Below are positions 8,578-17,288 of a stretch of 64,000 bases of DNA, in pieces. A program made the position numbers and the translations under genes. Under the pieces are notes generated by a model. That model did no database searches. It had not been told where the DNA came from and worked only from the letters and a program-made list of their open reading frames with translations. This DNA comes from JBDGYW01 sp964580055 (GTDB taxonomy: Bacteria > Gemmatimonadota > Gemmatimonadetes > Gemmatimonadales > GWC2-71-9). Location: the NCBI GenBank assembly GCA_964580055.1, contig CAZOJI010000007.1, forward strand, positions 1-64,000, written 5' to 3'. The stretch's first letter is position 1. Each line of letters begins with the position of its first letter.

Positions 8578-9299
8578 ACTAGACGTCCGACCACGATCCC
8601 AACTTCGTATAGTAGGATCACGGGTAGCATGAGCATCATCATCGACATCACGTCGGGCGGCGTCAGCATGGCTGCCAGTACCGATGCCACCACCAGTGCA
8701 TACGGGCGCTGCTTGGCAAATGTCGCCGGCCCCACGAATCCAAGCGCCGAGAGAAAGATCATCACAATCGGGACTTCGAACATCAAACCGAATGCGATTA
8801 TCAGCTGGCTCGCGAAGGCGAAATAGTCCCGTGCCGTGATTATGTATTCGAGAAAATCCGCCTGGAACCTCGTGAGCAATACCCTCAAGGCAACGGGCAA
8901 CACCCACAGATACGCCATGGTCACGCCCGCCAGGAAGAGGCCGAGTGCGCCAATCATGAACGGGGTGATGTAACGCTTTTCGTGTTCATAAAGAGCAGGT
9001 GACAAGAACCCCCACACTTGCCCGATTACCACGGGAGCACCGAGTACCAGACCGCACATGAGCGCAAGCTTCAGGGTCACGAAGAACGCGTCGGTAGGCT
9101 TAGTGACATGCAGCTTCCCGTCTGGAAGGTATGGAGCGATCGGATCCTTCAGGAGTTCCATGACATTGAAGTTCTGCACTAAAACGAAACCGATCACGGT
9201 TCCCACCAACACTGCGGCGAGGCTCCACAAGATGCGTCGCCGCAGTTCCTCCAGGTGGTCCAGAAAGGGCATCTCGCCCTTGAAATGTTTCTTGGTCAT
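8550..9299 (-). CDS. tatC: Sec-independent translocase subunit TatC
   Basis: TatC is the six-helix inner-membrane receptor of the twin-arginine export pathway. The 249 residues show the diagnostic N-terminus (MPFLDHLEELRRRILWSL), the conserved FLSPALYEHEK loop after helix 2, and YFAFASQLIIAFGLMFEVPI with the conserved F-x-x-G-x-x-FE pattern, with six hydrophobic segments. TatA/TatB are not seen nearby. It lies upstream of lptD with a short overlap, and 27 bp downstream of cpoB, so it probably belongs to the Tol-Pal transcription unit. Confidence 0.97.
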   Translation of the reverse strand: MTKKHFKGEMPFLDHLEELRRRILWSLAAVLVGTVIGFVLVQNFNVMELLKDPIAPYLPDGKLHVTKPTDAFFVTLKLALMCGLVLGAPVVIGQVWGFLSPALYEHEKRYITPFMIGALGLFLAGVTMAYLWVLPVALRVLLTRFQADFLEYIITARDYFAFASQLIIAFGLMFEVPIVMIFLSALGFVGPATFAKQRPYALVVASVLAAMLTPPDVMSMMMLMLPVILLYEVGIVVGRLVWKRRTVPT

Positions 9300-9326
9300 T
9301 GTGTCGGCGCGGACCGCGCGGTTTGA

Positions 9327-10121
9327 CTAAGAGCCCGGGTTAAGCTTCGCGCGGGCCAATACCGCAGCATCCGACTGCGGATACCCGCTGATAACACGAG
9401 TGTAATACACCCGTGCCGCGTCCGTGTCCCCTCTCTGCTCCGCAAGCAAGCCAAGGCGGTACAGTGCGGTGGGCGCTCTGGGCGAGTTGGGGTACTTCTG
9501 CACGACCAGTTCGTAAGCCGCCAATGCCGAATCGGGATTGGAGGCTTCCCACGATTCCGCAAGATGGAACTGGGCGTCCTGCGCGAGTTCGTGGTCGGGA
9601 TACTGCTGAAGCAACTGTTGGAATGCCGTCCTCGCCGTAACGGGACTGCCGCGATTGAGCAAGCTCACGGCTGTTTGGTAGACCTCCTCCACGCTGCTCT
9701 GCGTGGCGGTCTGAGCACCTGCTGCCACGGAGGTGTCTGCCTCCTCCGCAGGCTGCACATACATCGGTGCCTGGTCGCGCTCCTCGAGCCTCCCCTGCAA
9801 CTCCGAGAGTCGCTGTTGGCTCTGCCCCGTGAGTTCCTGAATCTGCATGAGTTGGCGCTGGACCTCCGTCATATCAGAGCGAATCGTGCCCCTGAACACC
9901 CCGAGCTGGCGGTCCTGCGCCTCGAGTGAGTCGAGCACTTGTCGTTGCAGTGACACAATCTGGGTCAACATCTCGCCCAAGAACTCGGCCCGCGACGAAT
10001 CGGCGCGGGCCATCTCTGCTCGAAGCTCCGACACCTGTTGCTCGACACGGCGAACGTCGCCCTTGAGCGCGCATCCGCTCAGGGCGACACTCGCTACAAC
10101 TACGGTACTAAAGCGCCTCAA
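9327..10121 (-). CDS. cpoB: Tol-Pal cell-division coordinator (YbgF/CpoB)
   Basis: CpoB/YbgF-type protein that works with Tol-Pal at the division site. The TTG start at 10121 overlaps the pal stop by 4 bp (TTGA). The 264-residue product begins with a lipoprotein signal with lipobox SGC, whereas the E. coli protein is soluble periplasmic. It continues with an N-terminal coiled coil (VEQQVSELRAEMARADSS and a QRQLMQIQELTGQSQQR-like segment). The C-terminal TPR domain starts near residue 145 with YQTAVSLLNRG, FQQLLQQYPDHELAQDAQFH and YELVVQKYPNSPRAPTALYR. The gene order tolQ-tolR-TolA-like-tolB-pal-cpoB supports the call. Confidence 0.93.
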   Translation of the reverse strand: MRRFSTVVVASVALSGCALKGDVRRVEQQVSELRAEMARADSSRAEFLGEMLTQIVSLQRQVLDSLEAQDRQLGVFRGTIRSDMTEVQRQLMQIQELTGQSQQRLSELQGRLEERDQAPMYVQPAEEADTSVAAGAQTATQSSVEEVYQTAVSLLNRGSPVTARTAFQQLLQQYPDHELAQDAQFHLAESWEASNPDSALAAYELVVQKYPNSPRAPTALYRLGLLAEQRGDTDAARVYYTRVISGYPQSDAAVLARAKLNPGS

Positions 10122-10738
10122 TTACCAGGACGAACCAGGGCGTCGCCGCCACCTGCTATCCTGAACTCGGCTCTACGGTTCCTTGCCCAAGCTTCCTCGT
10201 TGTGGCCTCTGTCCAAGGGTTGCTCCTCACCTCTCGACCTCACGGAAATGCGTGACTCCGCAATACCACGGTTGGTGAGGAAGTTCTTTGCTGATACCGC
10301 GCGGCGGTTGCCGAGAGCCATGTTGTACTCGTCGGTGCCGCGTTCATCGCAATGGCCGACGATCTCCAACCGCAAATCCGGATTGGCTTGGAGAATTTCG
10401 AGCTTCTGTTCGAGCACTTCCGTGTCGTCGCCCTCGCGGATGTTCGAACGGTCAAAGTCGAAGTGAATCCTCTGAGAGATCATGTCGCGAACGGCATTGG
10501 TCTCCGCTCTTATCGCCGCAAGCGAGTCGGCCCGGCGCTGCCGTTCCGCGCGCTCTCGTTCCGCGCGCACTCTCGCAATGCTGTCTGCACGTGCACGCTC
10601 TGCAGCGATCGAATCGCGCCTAGCGGCGGCAAGCGAGTCCGGATCGGGGCCCGGTGGTGGAGGAGGAGGGCCACCTCCACATGCCGAGACGATGAGGATT
10701 ACGGACACTCCTACGAAGAGGGGTAGGGTGAGGCGCAT
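10118..10738 (-). CDS. pal: peptidoglycan-associated lipoprotein Pal
   Basis: Pal anchors the outer membrane to peptidoglycan and binds TolB. The 206 residues comprise a lipoprotein signal with lipobox VSAC, a proline run (GGGPPPPPPG), an unusually long charged helix of about 60 residues rich in RADS/RAE repeats, and a C-terminal OmpA-like domain. That domain has IHFDFDRSNIR, LEIVGHCDERGTDEYN, NRRAVSAKNFL and NRRAEFRI. The extra coiled-coil spacer is longer than in enteric Pal and may set the distance between membrane and wall (inference). Confidence 0.96.
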   Translation of the reverse strand: MRLTLPLFVGVSVILIVSACGGGPPPPPPGPDPDSLAAARRDSIAAERARADSIARVRAERERAERQRRADSLAAIRAETNAVRDMISQRIHFDFDRSNIREGDDTEVLEQKLEILQANPDLRLEIVGHCDERGTDEYNMALGNRRAVSAKNFLTNRGIAESRISVRSRGEEQPLDRGHNEEAWARNRRAEFRIAGGGDALVRPGN

Positions 10739-10751
10739 TGTTTCTCCAATC

Positions 10752-12167
10752 TCATGGTTCGTCGGTCAGAATTACTGGGCCAGACCAGTCAGGCATTCTA
10801 GCTGCACCAACCCTCGAAAGTTGGCGCACACGCCCAGTCTCGATGTCAACTACCCAAATCTGCTCGGAGCCCGTACGGCTGGACTTGAATGCGATGTGCC
10901 TGCTGTCCGGAGCCCACGTCGGATCCTCGTTTCTTCCTGCGCTGGTCAGCTGTCGCACAGCCCGCGTTCTAATATCCATCAAAAACAGCTGATGTCTACC
11001 CGCCACATTGCGATGGAACGCCAAGCTCAATCCGTCAGGGGACCACGATGGGCTGTGAGAAGCGCCTGTCACTCCGTAGTCGAAGGGCGCAAACAACTCC
11101 TGGTTTGTGCCGTCCGACGCCATGACGTAGATCTGACTGACTCCCGAGCGGGTGGACTCGAACGCAATGCGCCTGCCATCCGGGCTAAACTCAGGTGATA
11201 CGTTATCCGATAAGCGACCCACCGTCAAGCGCTGTAAACAACAGTCGCGCGCGAGGTTATATGCGAAGAGATCAGACCCTTCCTCCCAGCTTCGCGTAAA
11301 CGCCAAGATGCGTCCGCCGGGCGAAAAAACGGAGCTGTAGTTGAGGTACTCGTCAGTGGTTGGGACCAGGGAACGTTCCTGAGTCTCGGTGTCGAACAGA
11401 TGAATCGAGCCCCATCCGTCTTCTGCAATAACCGTGTAAGCGACGCGCCTCGCTCGAGGTCCCCAGGCTGGAGAAAAGGCCGTAGACGCCGGCTGAGAAA
11501 CAACCTGTCCGCCGGCGCCGTCAGAATCAACGGAAAAAACCTGTCCGCGACTCACGAACACAACGCGACTCGCAGCGATCCCCGGCTCGCCGGTGGCTGA
11601 CCGGACAACCACGTCGGAAGCCCGGTGCACCGCCATCCTGAACTCGCGGTCGCGAGGATTCATAAAGGGCAACCGTACCGAGGTCCGCACCTCTTCACCA
11701 CGCACAGCATAGAGATTTACCGTGAACGAGGAGTCTTCGTCGGTCAAAACGCTGACGGCGTAGTCGGCACCAAGCGCCGCGTAGAGTGAATAGTTGACGA
11801 AGGGTTCCGTAACGGAAGATTCATCACCCGCTTCGTCGCCAGATGACATTGTCACGCCGAGTACGAGACTGTCACTGCCTGGCAGGTAGATCATCTCGAA
11901 CCGATCGCTGAACTCCAAGTCACGCTGGAGAATCGTCCTCACCGAGTCGAGCATCTCCCTGGGCGGGCCACCGAGCACCAACATGCCCGGCCTCATCCCC
12001 GGGGTGTACGTGATTCCGAGCCGCACTCCTTGTTCGACCGGCGGTAGGCTGTCCTGCGCCCGGGCAACTTCAGTTGAGACCAAGAGCCCGGTAGCCATTG
12101 CCACCACACGACAGGCTTTGTGGAGGGTTTTTCTATCAAAGAGCCCATGTCCCGGAAAGAGACTCAT
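10752..12167 (-). CDS. tolB: Tol-Pal translocation protein TolB
   Basis: Periplasmic beta-propeller protein that interacts with Pal and TolA. The 471 residues have a signal peptide ending near EVARAQDSLP, an N-terminal alpha/beta domain (~40-200) and a C-terminal propeller of WD40-like TolB repeats: FSPDGRRIAFESTRSGVSQI, SWSPDGLSLAFHRN and WAPDSRHIAFKSSRTG. The ATG overlaps the stop of the preceding TonB/TolA-like gene by 4 bp (ATGA). It is followed by pal after a 13-bp gap. Confidence 0.95.
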   Translation of the reverse strand: MSLFPGHGLFDRKTLHKACRVVAMATGLLVSTEVARAQDSLPPVEQGVRLGITYTPGMRPGMLVLGGPPREMLDSVRTILQRDLEFSDRFEMIYLPGSDSLVLGVTMSSGDEAGDESSVTEPFVNYSLYAALGADYAVSVLTDEDSSFTVNLYAVRGEEVRTSVRLPFMNPRDREFRMAVHRASDVVVRSATGEPGIAASRVVFVSRGQVFSVDSDGAGGQVVSQPASTAFSPAWGPRARRVAYTVIAEDGWGSIHLFDTETQERSLVPTTDEYLNYSSVFSPGGRILAFTRSWEEGSDLFAYNLARDCCLQRLTVGRLSDNVSPEFSPDGRRIAFESTRSGVSQIYVMASDGTNQELFAPFDYGVTGASHSPSWSPDGLSLAFHRNVAGRHQLFLMDIRTRAVRQLTSAGRNEDPTWAPDSRHIAFKSSRTGSEQIWVVDIETGRVRQLSRVGAARMPDWSGPVILTDEP

Positions 12168-12859
12168 CGACGCTCCGACGGATCAAAGAAGAAATTCACG
12201 GGAAGCACGTCACCCGGGAACCCTTCGGGCAGCGGACCAAAAGCTTTTGCGTTGGTAGCCGCCTCTATCGCGCCCTGAGCCTCGAGATCGAAGGCTAAGT
12301 TCCCCGACCGAGTAACGAAACTAAAGTTCGAGACCGAACCATCGTCGTGAACGAAGAACTGCACCTCAGCACGCAAGGAGACATTTCCCGCGGGCCGTTG
12401 CCACCTTCTGTGTACCTGGGCCACGATGTTCCTGAGGTATTCAGGAAATGGAAACTCGACACCACTCGTGCTGACCGTGGCGGGATCCTCTCCGGTCGAG
12501 GGCTCGACATCGGGCGCGAGCGTGTCGGGATTCGTTGGTGGAGCCGGCTCAGTTTCCTCCTGCACCTCGACAGGCACCGGCTCGGACTCCTGTGGGCGTC
12601 TACGCTGTCGCTCGATCGGCACTGCCTGCTCGGAGGGCCGCTGTTCAACCTCAGGTCTGCGCCGCTCTGGCTGAGGCTTTGGACGGGGCGCGGCAACCAG
12701 CTCGACCTTGTAGGTGGGCGGCATTGGCGGGGGTGATTCCGCCGGTGCCAGGATCAGGAATCCCATCACGCCGTGAATGATCATACTGCCCACCCAGGCC
12801 GGGTTCGAGCCGCGTTTCGGCTCGGCGCGCGGTCCTATATGGCCCCAGAGCTTACTCAC
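12164..12859 (-). CDS. TolA/TonB-like energy transducer
   Basis: Inner-membrane protein linking the TolQ-TolR motor to TolB/Pal. From GTG 12859 (GTGA overlap with the upstream tolR) the 231 residues show a cytoplasmic N-terminus, one hydrophobic helix (VGSMIIHGVMGFLILAPA), a Pro/Glu/Arg-rich linker (residues ~50-135), and a C-terminal TonB/TolA-like domain. That domain contains FPFPEYLRNIVAQVHRRW and VQFFVHDDGSVSNFSFV. Position between tolR and tolB argues for the TolA role, although the C-terminal fold reads as TonB family and the linker is far shorter than the helical domain of enteric TolA. Confidence 0.88.
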   Translation of the reverse strand: MSKLWGHIGPRAEPKRGSNPAWVGSMIIHGVMGFLILAPAESPPPMPPTYKVELVAAPRPKPQPERRRPEVEQRPSEQAVPIERQRRRPQESEPVPVEVQEETEPAPPTNPDTLAPDVEPSTGEDPATVSTSGVEFPFPEYLRNIVAQVHRRWQRPAGNVSLRAEVQFFVHDDGSVSNFSFVTRSGNLAFDLEAQGAIEAATNAKAFGPLPEGFPGDVLPVNFFFDPSERR

Positions 12860-13284
12860 CGGCGAACATCCTCATCTTCGAGCACGATTCCCGCATTGTC
12901 GATTCCAGCAGCCTGGATCACGGCAAGGACACGAACCACGTCGCGGTAGGGAGCACGTCCATCTCCCCTGAGGTAAACACCACTTGGGTCACGAGTGCTC
13001 ACCAATGCCGGGAACGCTCCGCTGAATTCTTCGTAGGTGAGAGCCGTTTCATCCTCTCCCACGAAGATATCGCCATTCCTGTCAACGGTGATCACCAGCC
13101 CTTCTCTCGGTTGTATGGGCCTTGCCTCCCCGCGCGGCAACTGAACGTCCACGCCGCCCTGCATGATCGGAGCTGTGATCATGAAAATTATGAGGAGTAC
13201 AAACGCGACGTCCACCAAAGACGTGACGTTGATATCCGCCGTGAGCGGCAATTCGCCGCGCGCATGCAGACCGCGCGATTGCAT
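12856..13284 (-). CDS. tolR: biopolymer transport protein TolR (ExbD family)
   Basis: TolR forms part of the proton-driven motor with TolQ. The 142 residues have one transmembrane helix with the essential Asp (INVTSLVDVAFVLLIIFMI), then TAPIMQGGVDVQLP and a periplasmic domain ending in VLAVIQAAGIDNAGIV. It is followed immediately by the TolA-like gene with a GTGA overlap and preceded by tolQ after 2 bp. It is the first of three ExbD-type proteins in the window. Confidence 0.95.
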   Translation of the reverse strand: MQSRGLHARGELPLTADINVTSLVDVAFVLLIIFMITAPIMQGGVDVQLPRGEARPIQPREGLVITVDRNGDIFVGEDETALTYEEFSGAFPALVSTRDPSGVYLRGDGRAPYRDVVRVLAVIQAAGIDNAGIVLEDEDVRR

Positions 13285-13286
13285 CG

Positions 13287-14000
13287 CTAGACCCGCCCTT
13301 CACGAGCCATTGCACCGATGATCTCCTGCGCGAACCCCTCCAATTCGCCGGCGAATATGCCGAGACGATTTGCGAGTATGTTGTACGCGATTACCGCCGG
13401 TATCGCCACCGCCAAGCCAAGAACAGTAGTCACGAGCGCCTCCGCTACACCCGGTGCAACAGCGGAGATATTTCCCGAGCCACCGGCGGCGATTCCAATG
13501 AAGGCGTCCATGACGCCGAGCACCGTGCCCAACAATCCGAGCAGCGGACTGACAGATCCGAAAGTAGCCAACCAAGGAATGTAGCGCGCCATCAGATCAC
13601 GCTCCGCGCCTATCTCTTTGGCCAACTGCATGCGGAGGACTTCCAACTGCGTCGGCGTGAGCGTGACGATGCGGGATCGATCTTCGTCCTTGAGAGCACC
13701 GGGCTGCAACTCCGAGAAGAAGTTTATACCCTCCTTCAGAAGCCGACCGTACGGAGAGGGTGGCAGCTTCATGACCGCGTGATAGGCATCCTCGAGTCGA
13801 TTGGTGCGTTCGAGTTCGTCAAAAAAGCGGTCACCGAGCCTTCTCACGCGCCTGAACTCGATCCACTTGTAGATGATGAGAAACCAGGATATCACCGAAA
13901 AAAGGACCAAGACCAACAGAACGATCTTCGTCACAACACTCGATGTGGTAACCAGCTCCCACGGCGTCGTAGGGAGTGCCCCGCCCACCTGAAAGATCAT
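13287..14000 (-). CDS. tolQ: TolQ/ExbB-family motor protein
   Basis: Proton-channel subunit of the Tol system. The 237 residues contain three hydrophobic helices: KIVLLVLVLFSVISWFLIIY near the N-terminus, then WLATFGSVSPLLGLLGTVLG and the VTTVLGLAVAIPAVIAYNIL helix. The large cytoplasmic loop between helices 1 and 2 is typical of the family. It is the first gene of the tol run; the 358-bp upstream region probably holds the promoter. Confidence 0.95.
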   Translation of the reverse strand: MIFQVGGALPTTPWELVTTSSVVTKIVLLVLVLFSVISWFLIIYKWIEFRRVRRLGDRFFDELERTNRLEDAYHAVMKLPPSPYGRLLKEGINFFSELQPGALKDEDRSRIVTLTPTQLEVLRMQLAKEIGAERDLMARYIPWLATFGSVSPLLGLLGTVLGVMDAFIGIAAGGSGNISAVAPGVAEALVTTVLGLAVAIPAVIAYNILANRLGIFAGELEGFAQEIIGAMAREGRV

Positions 14001-14358
14001 GCGCTGTTCTCCATGCTTCGGTCGTGAAAAAGCTTCATGCTCTCACCAATCATATCTTAACCGCGGGCACCCAGGCCGGTTCCGGCGCGTTGCCGTCTGC
14101 TGGAGTCCGCGCGGAAAACGCCCGGCTGGGCAGCGCGTACAACGCGCCGAAAAACGAGAAGCGCATCGATGAATCTAGCTCCATCACAACCAAGAGCGCG
14201 TCTCACCGAATACCCATTGTCGATTCTCGGTCTTCGATATTGTCGGATTGGAAACTAATGGTGTACCCGCCGAACCACCGAATCGTCGGATCCAATGGAT
14301 CCGACCTGCCGCTCCGCGAGGCCGGCGTTGGAGGCTGACCGTGCCACCGCCGTGCCGG
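14001..14358. other. intergenic region between LysM gene and tolQ
   Basis: No convincing gene. For the minus strand it must contain both the end of the LysM transcript and the promoter of the tol operon. A TATGAT hexamer (complement of 14048-14053) lies 48 bp upstream of the tolQ start, without a good -35 partner. A perfect inverted repeat occurs at 14285-14305 (listed separately). Confidence 0.6.
14285..14305. repeat. perfect 9-bp inverted repeat, 3-nt loop
   Basis: GTCGGATCC, loop AAT, GGATCCGAC, about 54 bp beyond the stop of the LysM gene. Position suggests a transcription-ending or RNA-stabilising hairpin, but there is no T-run. It could equally be a protein-binding palindrome. Confidence 0.5.
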
Positions 14359-15549
14359 TCAGGACGGCATCTTGCGCACCAACCTCACGGGAGCGCCGGA
14401 GTCTGTACCGATGTTCCTTATGTTGATTACCAGTCCTGATGCCGAGTTCTCCCTCACTCGCACGATCTGCAGCTGAGCTACCTGCCTAGTTGCCATGCCA
14501 CCATCCGGGGCTTCTCCCCCAATGGGACGCAGCACCTCGAAGATATCGCCCAGGGACACTCCGTCGGAGCGTCCCTGGTCAATGAACACGATGTCCCTAT
14601 GATTGGTCACCGGCGTTACGTCACGTACCGCTATCACTTCTCCCACGGCACCGTGCTCGACCGGCACCGGCACCAAATCGCCGGGATCGGGATAATGCTC
14701 CACCGGCATCGCAACCTGACCGTCGGAGATCCTGCCAAACTGGGCGATCACCTCAGCACGTACGTGCGTGCCGGCAACGCTGGTTACCCTGGTGATTCCT
14801 GACGGTACTACGACCCAACCCCATCCCCGCACCTCTCTACTCAGCCTCGCAACGAGCAGTGAATCTCCAATTTGGTAGACTGCCGATTCGGGAGCGCGCA
14901 ACTCGATTTCCCCATGAATCCGCGCCGCAGAGGAAGCAGTGAGGTTCCCAAGGGTCGGCCTACCCACGGCTCCCAAAACCTCCGCCCAAGGAAGGTCCTC
15001 CTCCTCTGTCAAATAACCGGCCGAATAGAAGTCGCCGGACCGCAGCGGACGATATTTGTACACTTCGGAGGTTCGCCGGTGGGCCAGGCTCGTGCCGGCA
15101 TGTCTACGAGGTTGAAAGACCGTGGGTGTGTCTTCCGTGCGAGGCGGAGGGGGCGCAGCGGGAGTGGGCTCCTCGACAACCTCTTCCTCCGGCTCTTGCT
15201 GCAACTCGCCACGGCGCAATTGCTCCTGTTCGACCTCTACCAGTCCGGGGTCGCCCTCCGTGACCGCCGCCGGTTCCAGCATCAGTTCTTCACCGGGGAA
15301 AATCCAATGCGGGTCTTCCACTACCAGGGTGTTCATTCGGTAGATCTGCGGCCAGAGATAGGGATCGCCGAGATACCTGATCGCGAGCTCCCAGAGTGTT
15401 TCGCCCTCAGCCACCACGTGGACAGAGGGTTGTTGCGTCACTCCTTCGGCTCGAGTTGTGTCCTGCGCCTGCAGCGCGACTGCCGGCATGAGCATGCCGG
15501 CAATCGCGAAGGCAACGAGACTAGAACGGAAGGTCGTCGTCTTCCTCAT
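14359..15549 (-). CDS. exported LysM-domain protein
   Basis: Predicted periplasmic peptidoglycan-binding protein of 396 residues. The start ATG 15549 has GGGAGG at 7-bp spacing and overlaps the ssb stop by 29 bp. The signal peptide is MRKTTTFRSSLVAFAIAGML to about LQAQ. A LysM domain follows at ~45-95 (VHVVAEGETLWELAIRYLGD, then PQIYRMN and FPGEELML), then an acidic/proline-rich linker, then a ~250-residue C-terminal region with beta-rich repeats (VIAVRDVTPVTNHRDIVFID). Similar LysM proteins occur downstream of ssb in related genomes as I recall, but no catalytic domain is visible. It probably has a structural or regulatory wall function. Confidence 0.85.
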   Translation of the reverse strand: MRKTTTFRSSLVAFAIAGMLMPAVALQAQDTTRAEGVTQQPSVHVVAEGETLWELAIRYLGDPYLWPQIYRMNTLVVEDPHWIFPGEELMLEPAAVTEGDPGLVEVEQEQLRRGELQQEPEEEVVEEPTPAAPPPPRTEDTPTVFQPRRHAGTSLAHRRTSEVYKYRPLRSGDFYSAGYLTEEEDLPWAEVLGAVGRPTLGNLTASSAARIHGEIELRAPESAVYQIGDSLLVARLSREVRGWGWVVVPSGITRVTSVAGTHVRAEVIAQFGRISDGQVAMPVEHYPDPGDLVPVPVEHGAVGEVIAVRDVTPVTNHRDIVFIDQGRSDGVSLGDIFEVLRPIGGEAPDGGMATRQVAQLQIVRVRENSASGLVINIRNIGTDSGAPVRLVRKMPS

Positions 15550-15979
15550 CGAGAGCCTCCGGGAAGTCTTCATACGACTCGGCCCCTCCCGAAGCCGGAC
15601 TGCCTGCCGGCTCCGTCGATCCACCTGCCCCCGCACGCTGGCCGAGCATGATCACTTCGCGCGCAATGACCTCCGTGGAGTAGCGAGTGTTTCCATCGCG
15701 GTCCTCCCACGTGCGATACTCGATCCTGCCTTCCACGTAGATCCTGTCGCCCTTTTTCATGAACTTTTCGGCTATGTCGGCCAGGCCCGTGGCTCGGTTG
15801 TTCCAAAGCACAACCCTGTGCCATTCGGTTTTCTCCTGGCGCTCACCATCCTTGCTGTTCCACTGCCGGCTCGTGGCCAGGGACAGTGTAGCAACTCGGG
15901 TCCCGCTGGTGGTGCTTCGAACCTCAGGATCAGCGCCCAGGTTCCCGATAAGCATCACCTTGTTAAGACTTCGACTCAA
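15521..15979 (-). CDS. ssb: single-stranded DNA-binding protein
   Basis: SSB coats ssDNA in replication and repair. The correct start is TTG 15979: it gives the classic SRSLNKVMLIGNLGADPEVR opening and has GGAGGT 4 bp upstream. The longer in-frame ATG at 16075 would lie upstream of the promoter and is rejected. The 152 residues include the OB fold (WHRVVLWNNRATGLADIAEK, KKGDRIYVEGRIEYRTWED), a glycine/serine linker and the acidic tip DEEDDDLPF that docks partner proteins. A well-formed promoter lies at 16023-16051. Confidence 0.96.
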   Translation of the reverse strand: MSRSLNKVMLIGNLGADPEVRSTTSGTRVATLSLATSRQWNSKDGERQEKTEWHRVVLWNNRATGLADIAEKFMKKGDRIYVEGRIEYRTWEDRDGNTRYSTEVIAREVIMLGQRAGAGGSTEPAGSPASGGAESYEDFPEALDEEDDDLPF

Positions 15980-16022
15980 AATTACCTCCGTTTTTCCCGG
16001 GGTGGGGCCCGGACGGCGACAA

Positions 16023-16051
16023 ACTATAGGAGCTTTAAGTTCTTTTGTCAA
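16023..16051 (-). promoter_or_regulatory. sigma70-type promoter of ssb
   Basis: On the minus strand: TTGACA (16046-16051), 17-bp spacer, TATAGT (16023-16028). The predicted start near 16016 lies ~37 nt upstream of the TTG codon of ssb. Confidence 0.8.
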
Positions 16052-16134
16052 CCGAACATACGCGTTCTGTAGCATAATATTGCAACGCGCTGTCCGGTGT
16101 TCCGCAGACCGAAAAACGACCGAAAGATCCAGGT

Positions 16135-16860
16135 CTATTTCGAACCGTCTTCTCCCCTGCCCTGCTCCACGCGCGCCCTTTCCAGCCTTACCTGTGCCTC
16201 TGCCAGGCGCCCGTAGTCCGGCTCGAAAGACTCCGGGTCCTCTACCGGTACCACTGCCCCATCAACGTCCAGAAGCTCCAGCAACGCAGCAGCGCTGGGT
16301 CCGAAAGCCGGTTCAACGCCCGGATCGCGGCCAATCCACTCCCGCACCTCTTCGCCAAACAGCGACGCGCCGTCACCAACTGCGAAGGCCGGTTGCTCCG
16401 GACATCCTTTGCGCAGGGTTTCTATGGTTCCCAGCATTGGACCGAGAACACATTCAGCGCCGCCGTGCCGGAACCGATAGACCGCACCGAAGACCTCTCC
16501 CCGCAATGCGTCGTACAGTGCAGCCACGGGCCCGTCGGTTTCTCGCCTGGCTGAATATGCAGCTCCCATCAATGACGGCGCTGTGTGCAGAATCACGGAA
16601 CTGTTCTCAAATTGGATGCCCAACGCTGTGGCAAAGCCTATTCGCAGGCCCGTGAAGCTACCGGGGCCATCTGCTACAACAATCCCGGAAAGATCTCGGA
16701 CCGAAACGCCGCAAAGACTCAACACCTCTTGGATCGCGGGCATCAGGTCGGCCGACTGCCGCCGTCTGGGGATCTCCCGCTCGGCAGCTATTGCACCGGG
16801 ACGTCCCACAGCAAGGCTGCCGCGGTCGGTAGCCGTATCGATCGCGAGGAAAAGAGTCAC
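16135..16860 (-). CDS. tsaB: tRNA t6A synthesis protein TsaB
   Basis: TsaB is the non-catalytic partner of TsaD in N6-threonylcarbamoyl-adenosine modification of tRNA. The GTG start at 16860 overlaps the tsaE stop by 4 bp (GTGA) and gives 241 residues, typical for the family. Motifs: FLAIDTATDRGSLAV at the N-terminus, IVVADGPGSFTGLRIGFATA, and VAALYDALRGEVFGAVY. The ASKHA fold is evident, and the C-terminus shows FEPDYGR as in TsaB (Y-x-R ending). It is paired with tsaE; tsaC and tsaD are not in the window. Confidence 0.95.
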   Translation of the reverse strand: MTLFLAIDTATDRGSLAVGRPGAIAAEREIPRRRQSADLMPAIQEVLSLCGVSVRDLSGIVVADGPGSFTGLRIGFATALGIQFENSSVILHTAPSLMGAAYSARRETDGPVAALYDALRGEVFGAVYRFRHGGAECVLGPMLGTIETLRKGCPEQPAFAVGDGASLFGEEVREWIGRDPGVEPAFGPSAAALLELLDVDGAVVPVEDPESFEPDYGRLAEAQVRLERARVEQGRGEDGSK

Positions 16861-17288
16861 AATGCACGTTCCATCAGCCGAAGAGACGGATCTTCGCAGT
16901 GAGAGAAGACCAACCAAACGTCCGCTGGCGGCGCAAGCTGTCCTGCCCTCTCCGGCCACTCCACGAGTAGCAGGCGGGCACGCTTCTGCAGCTCTGGAAA
17001 ATCCAGATCCAGGGCTTCTTCAGGTGCTTTCAAGCGGTAACAGTCGGCGTGAGAGATGAATCCATCGGGAGTCTCGTACTCGTGCACCAATGAAAACGTC
17101 GGGCTACGGGCAGGGGACGCATTCGCGGCTTCAGCGAGGGCCCGGGCAAATGTCGTCTTGCCCGTTCCCAGATCTCCAGTCAACCATATCACCGAGCCCC
17201 GGGGCACCTCTCTCCATAGCTCCAGCGCCTCCGCACTCACCTCGGCGAGCGTTACCGGTCGTCGTTCTCCGGCGCGGAGCCTACCCAC
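16857..17288 (-). CDS. tsaE: tRNA t6A synthesis ATPase TsaE
   Basis: P-loop ATPase that drives the TsaBD complex. From GTG 17288 (8-bp overlap with the uvrB stop, GGAAGG upstream) the protein is 143 residues. It shows Walker A GDLGTGKTTFARALAEA, SPTFSLVHEY, HADCYRL, LDLDFPE and LLLVEWPER. A longer frame up to 17345 is open but would run inside uvrB. Confidence 0.94.
   Translation of the reverse strand: MGRLRAGERRPVTLAEVSAEALELWREVPRGSVIWLTGDLGTGKTTFARALAEAANASPARSPTFSLVHEYETPDGFISHADCYRLKAPEEALDLDFPELQKRARLLLVEWPERAGQLAPPADVWLVFSHCEDPSLRLMERAL

Noticed and set aside
15980..16075. Longer ssb start at ATG 16075
   Set aside because: It lies upstream of a clear promoter (16023-16051); TTG 15979 gives the conserved SRSLNKVMLIGNLG start with GGAGGT.
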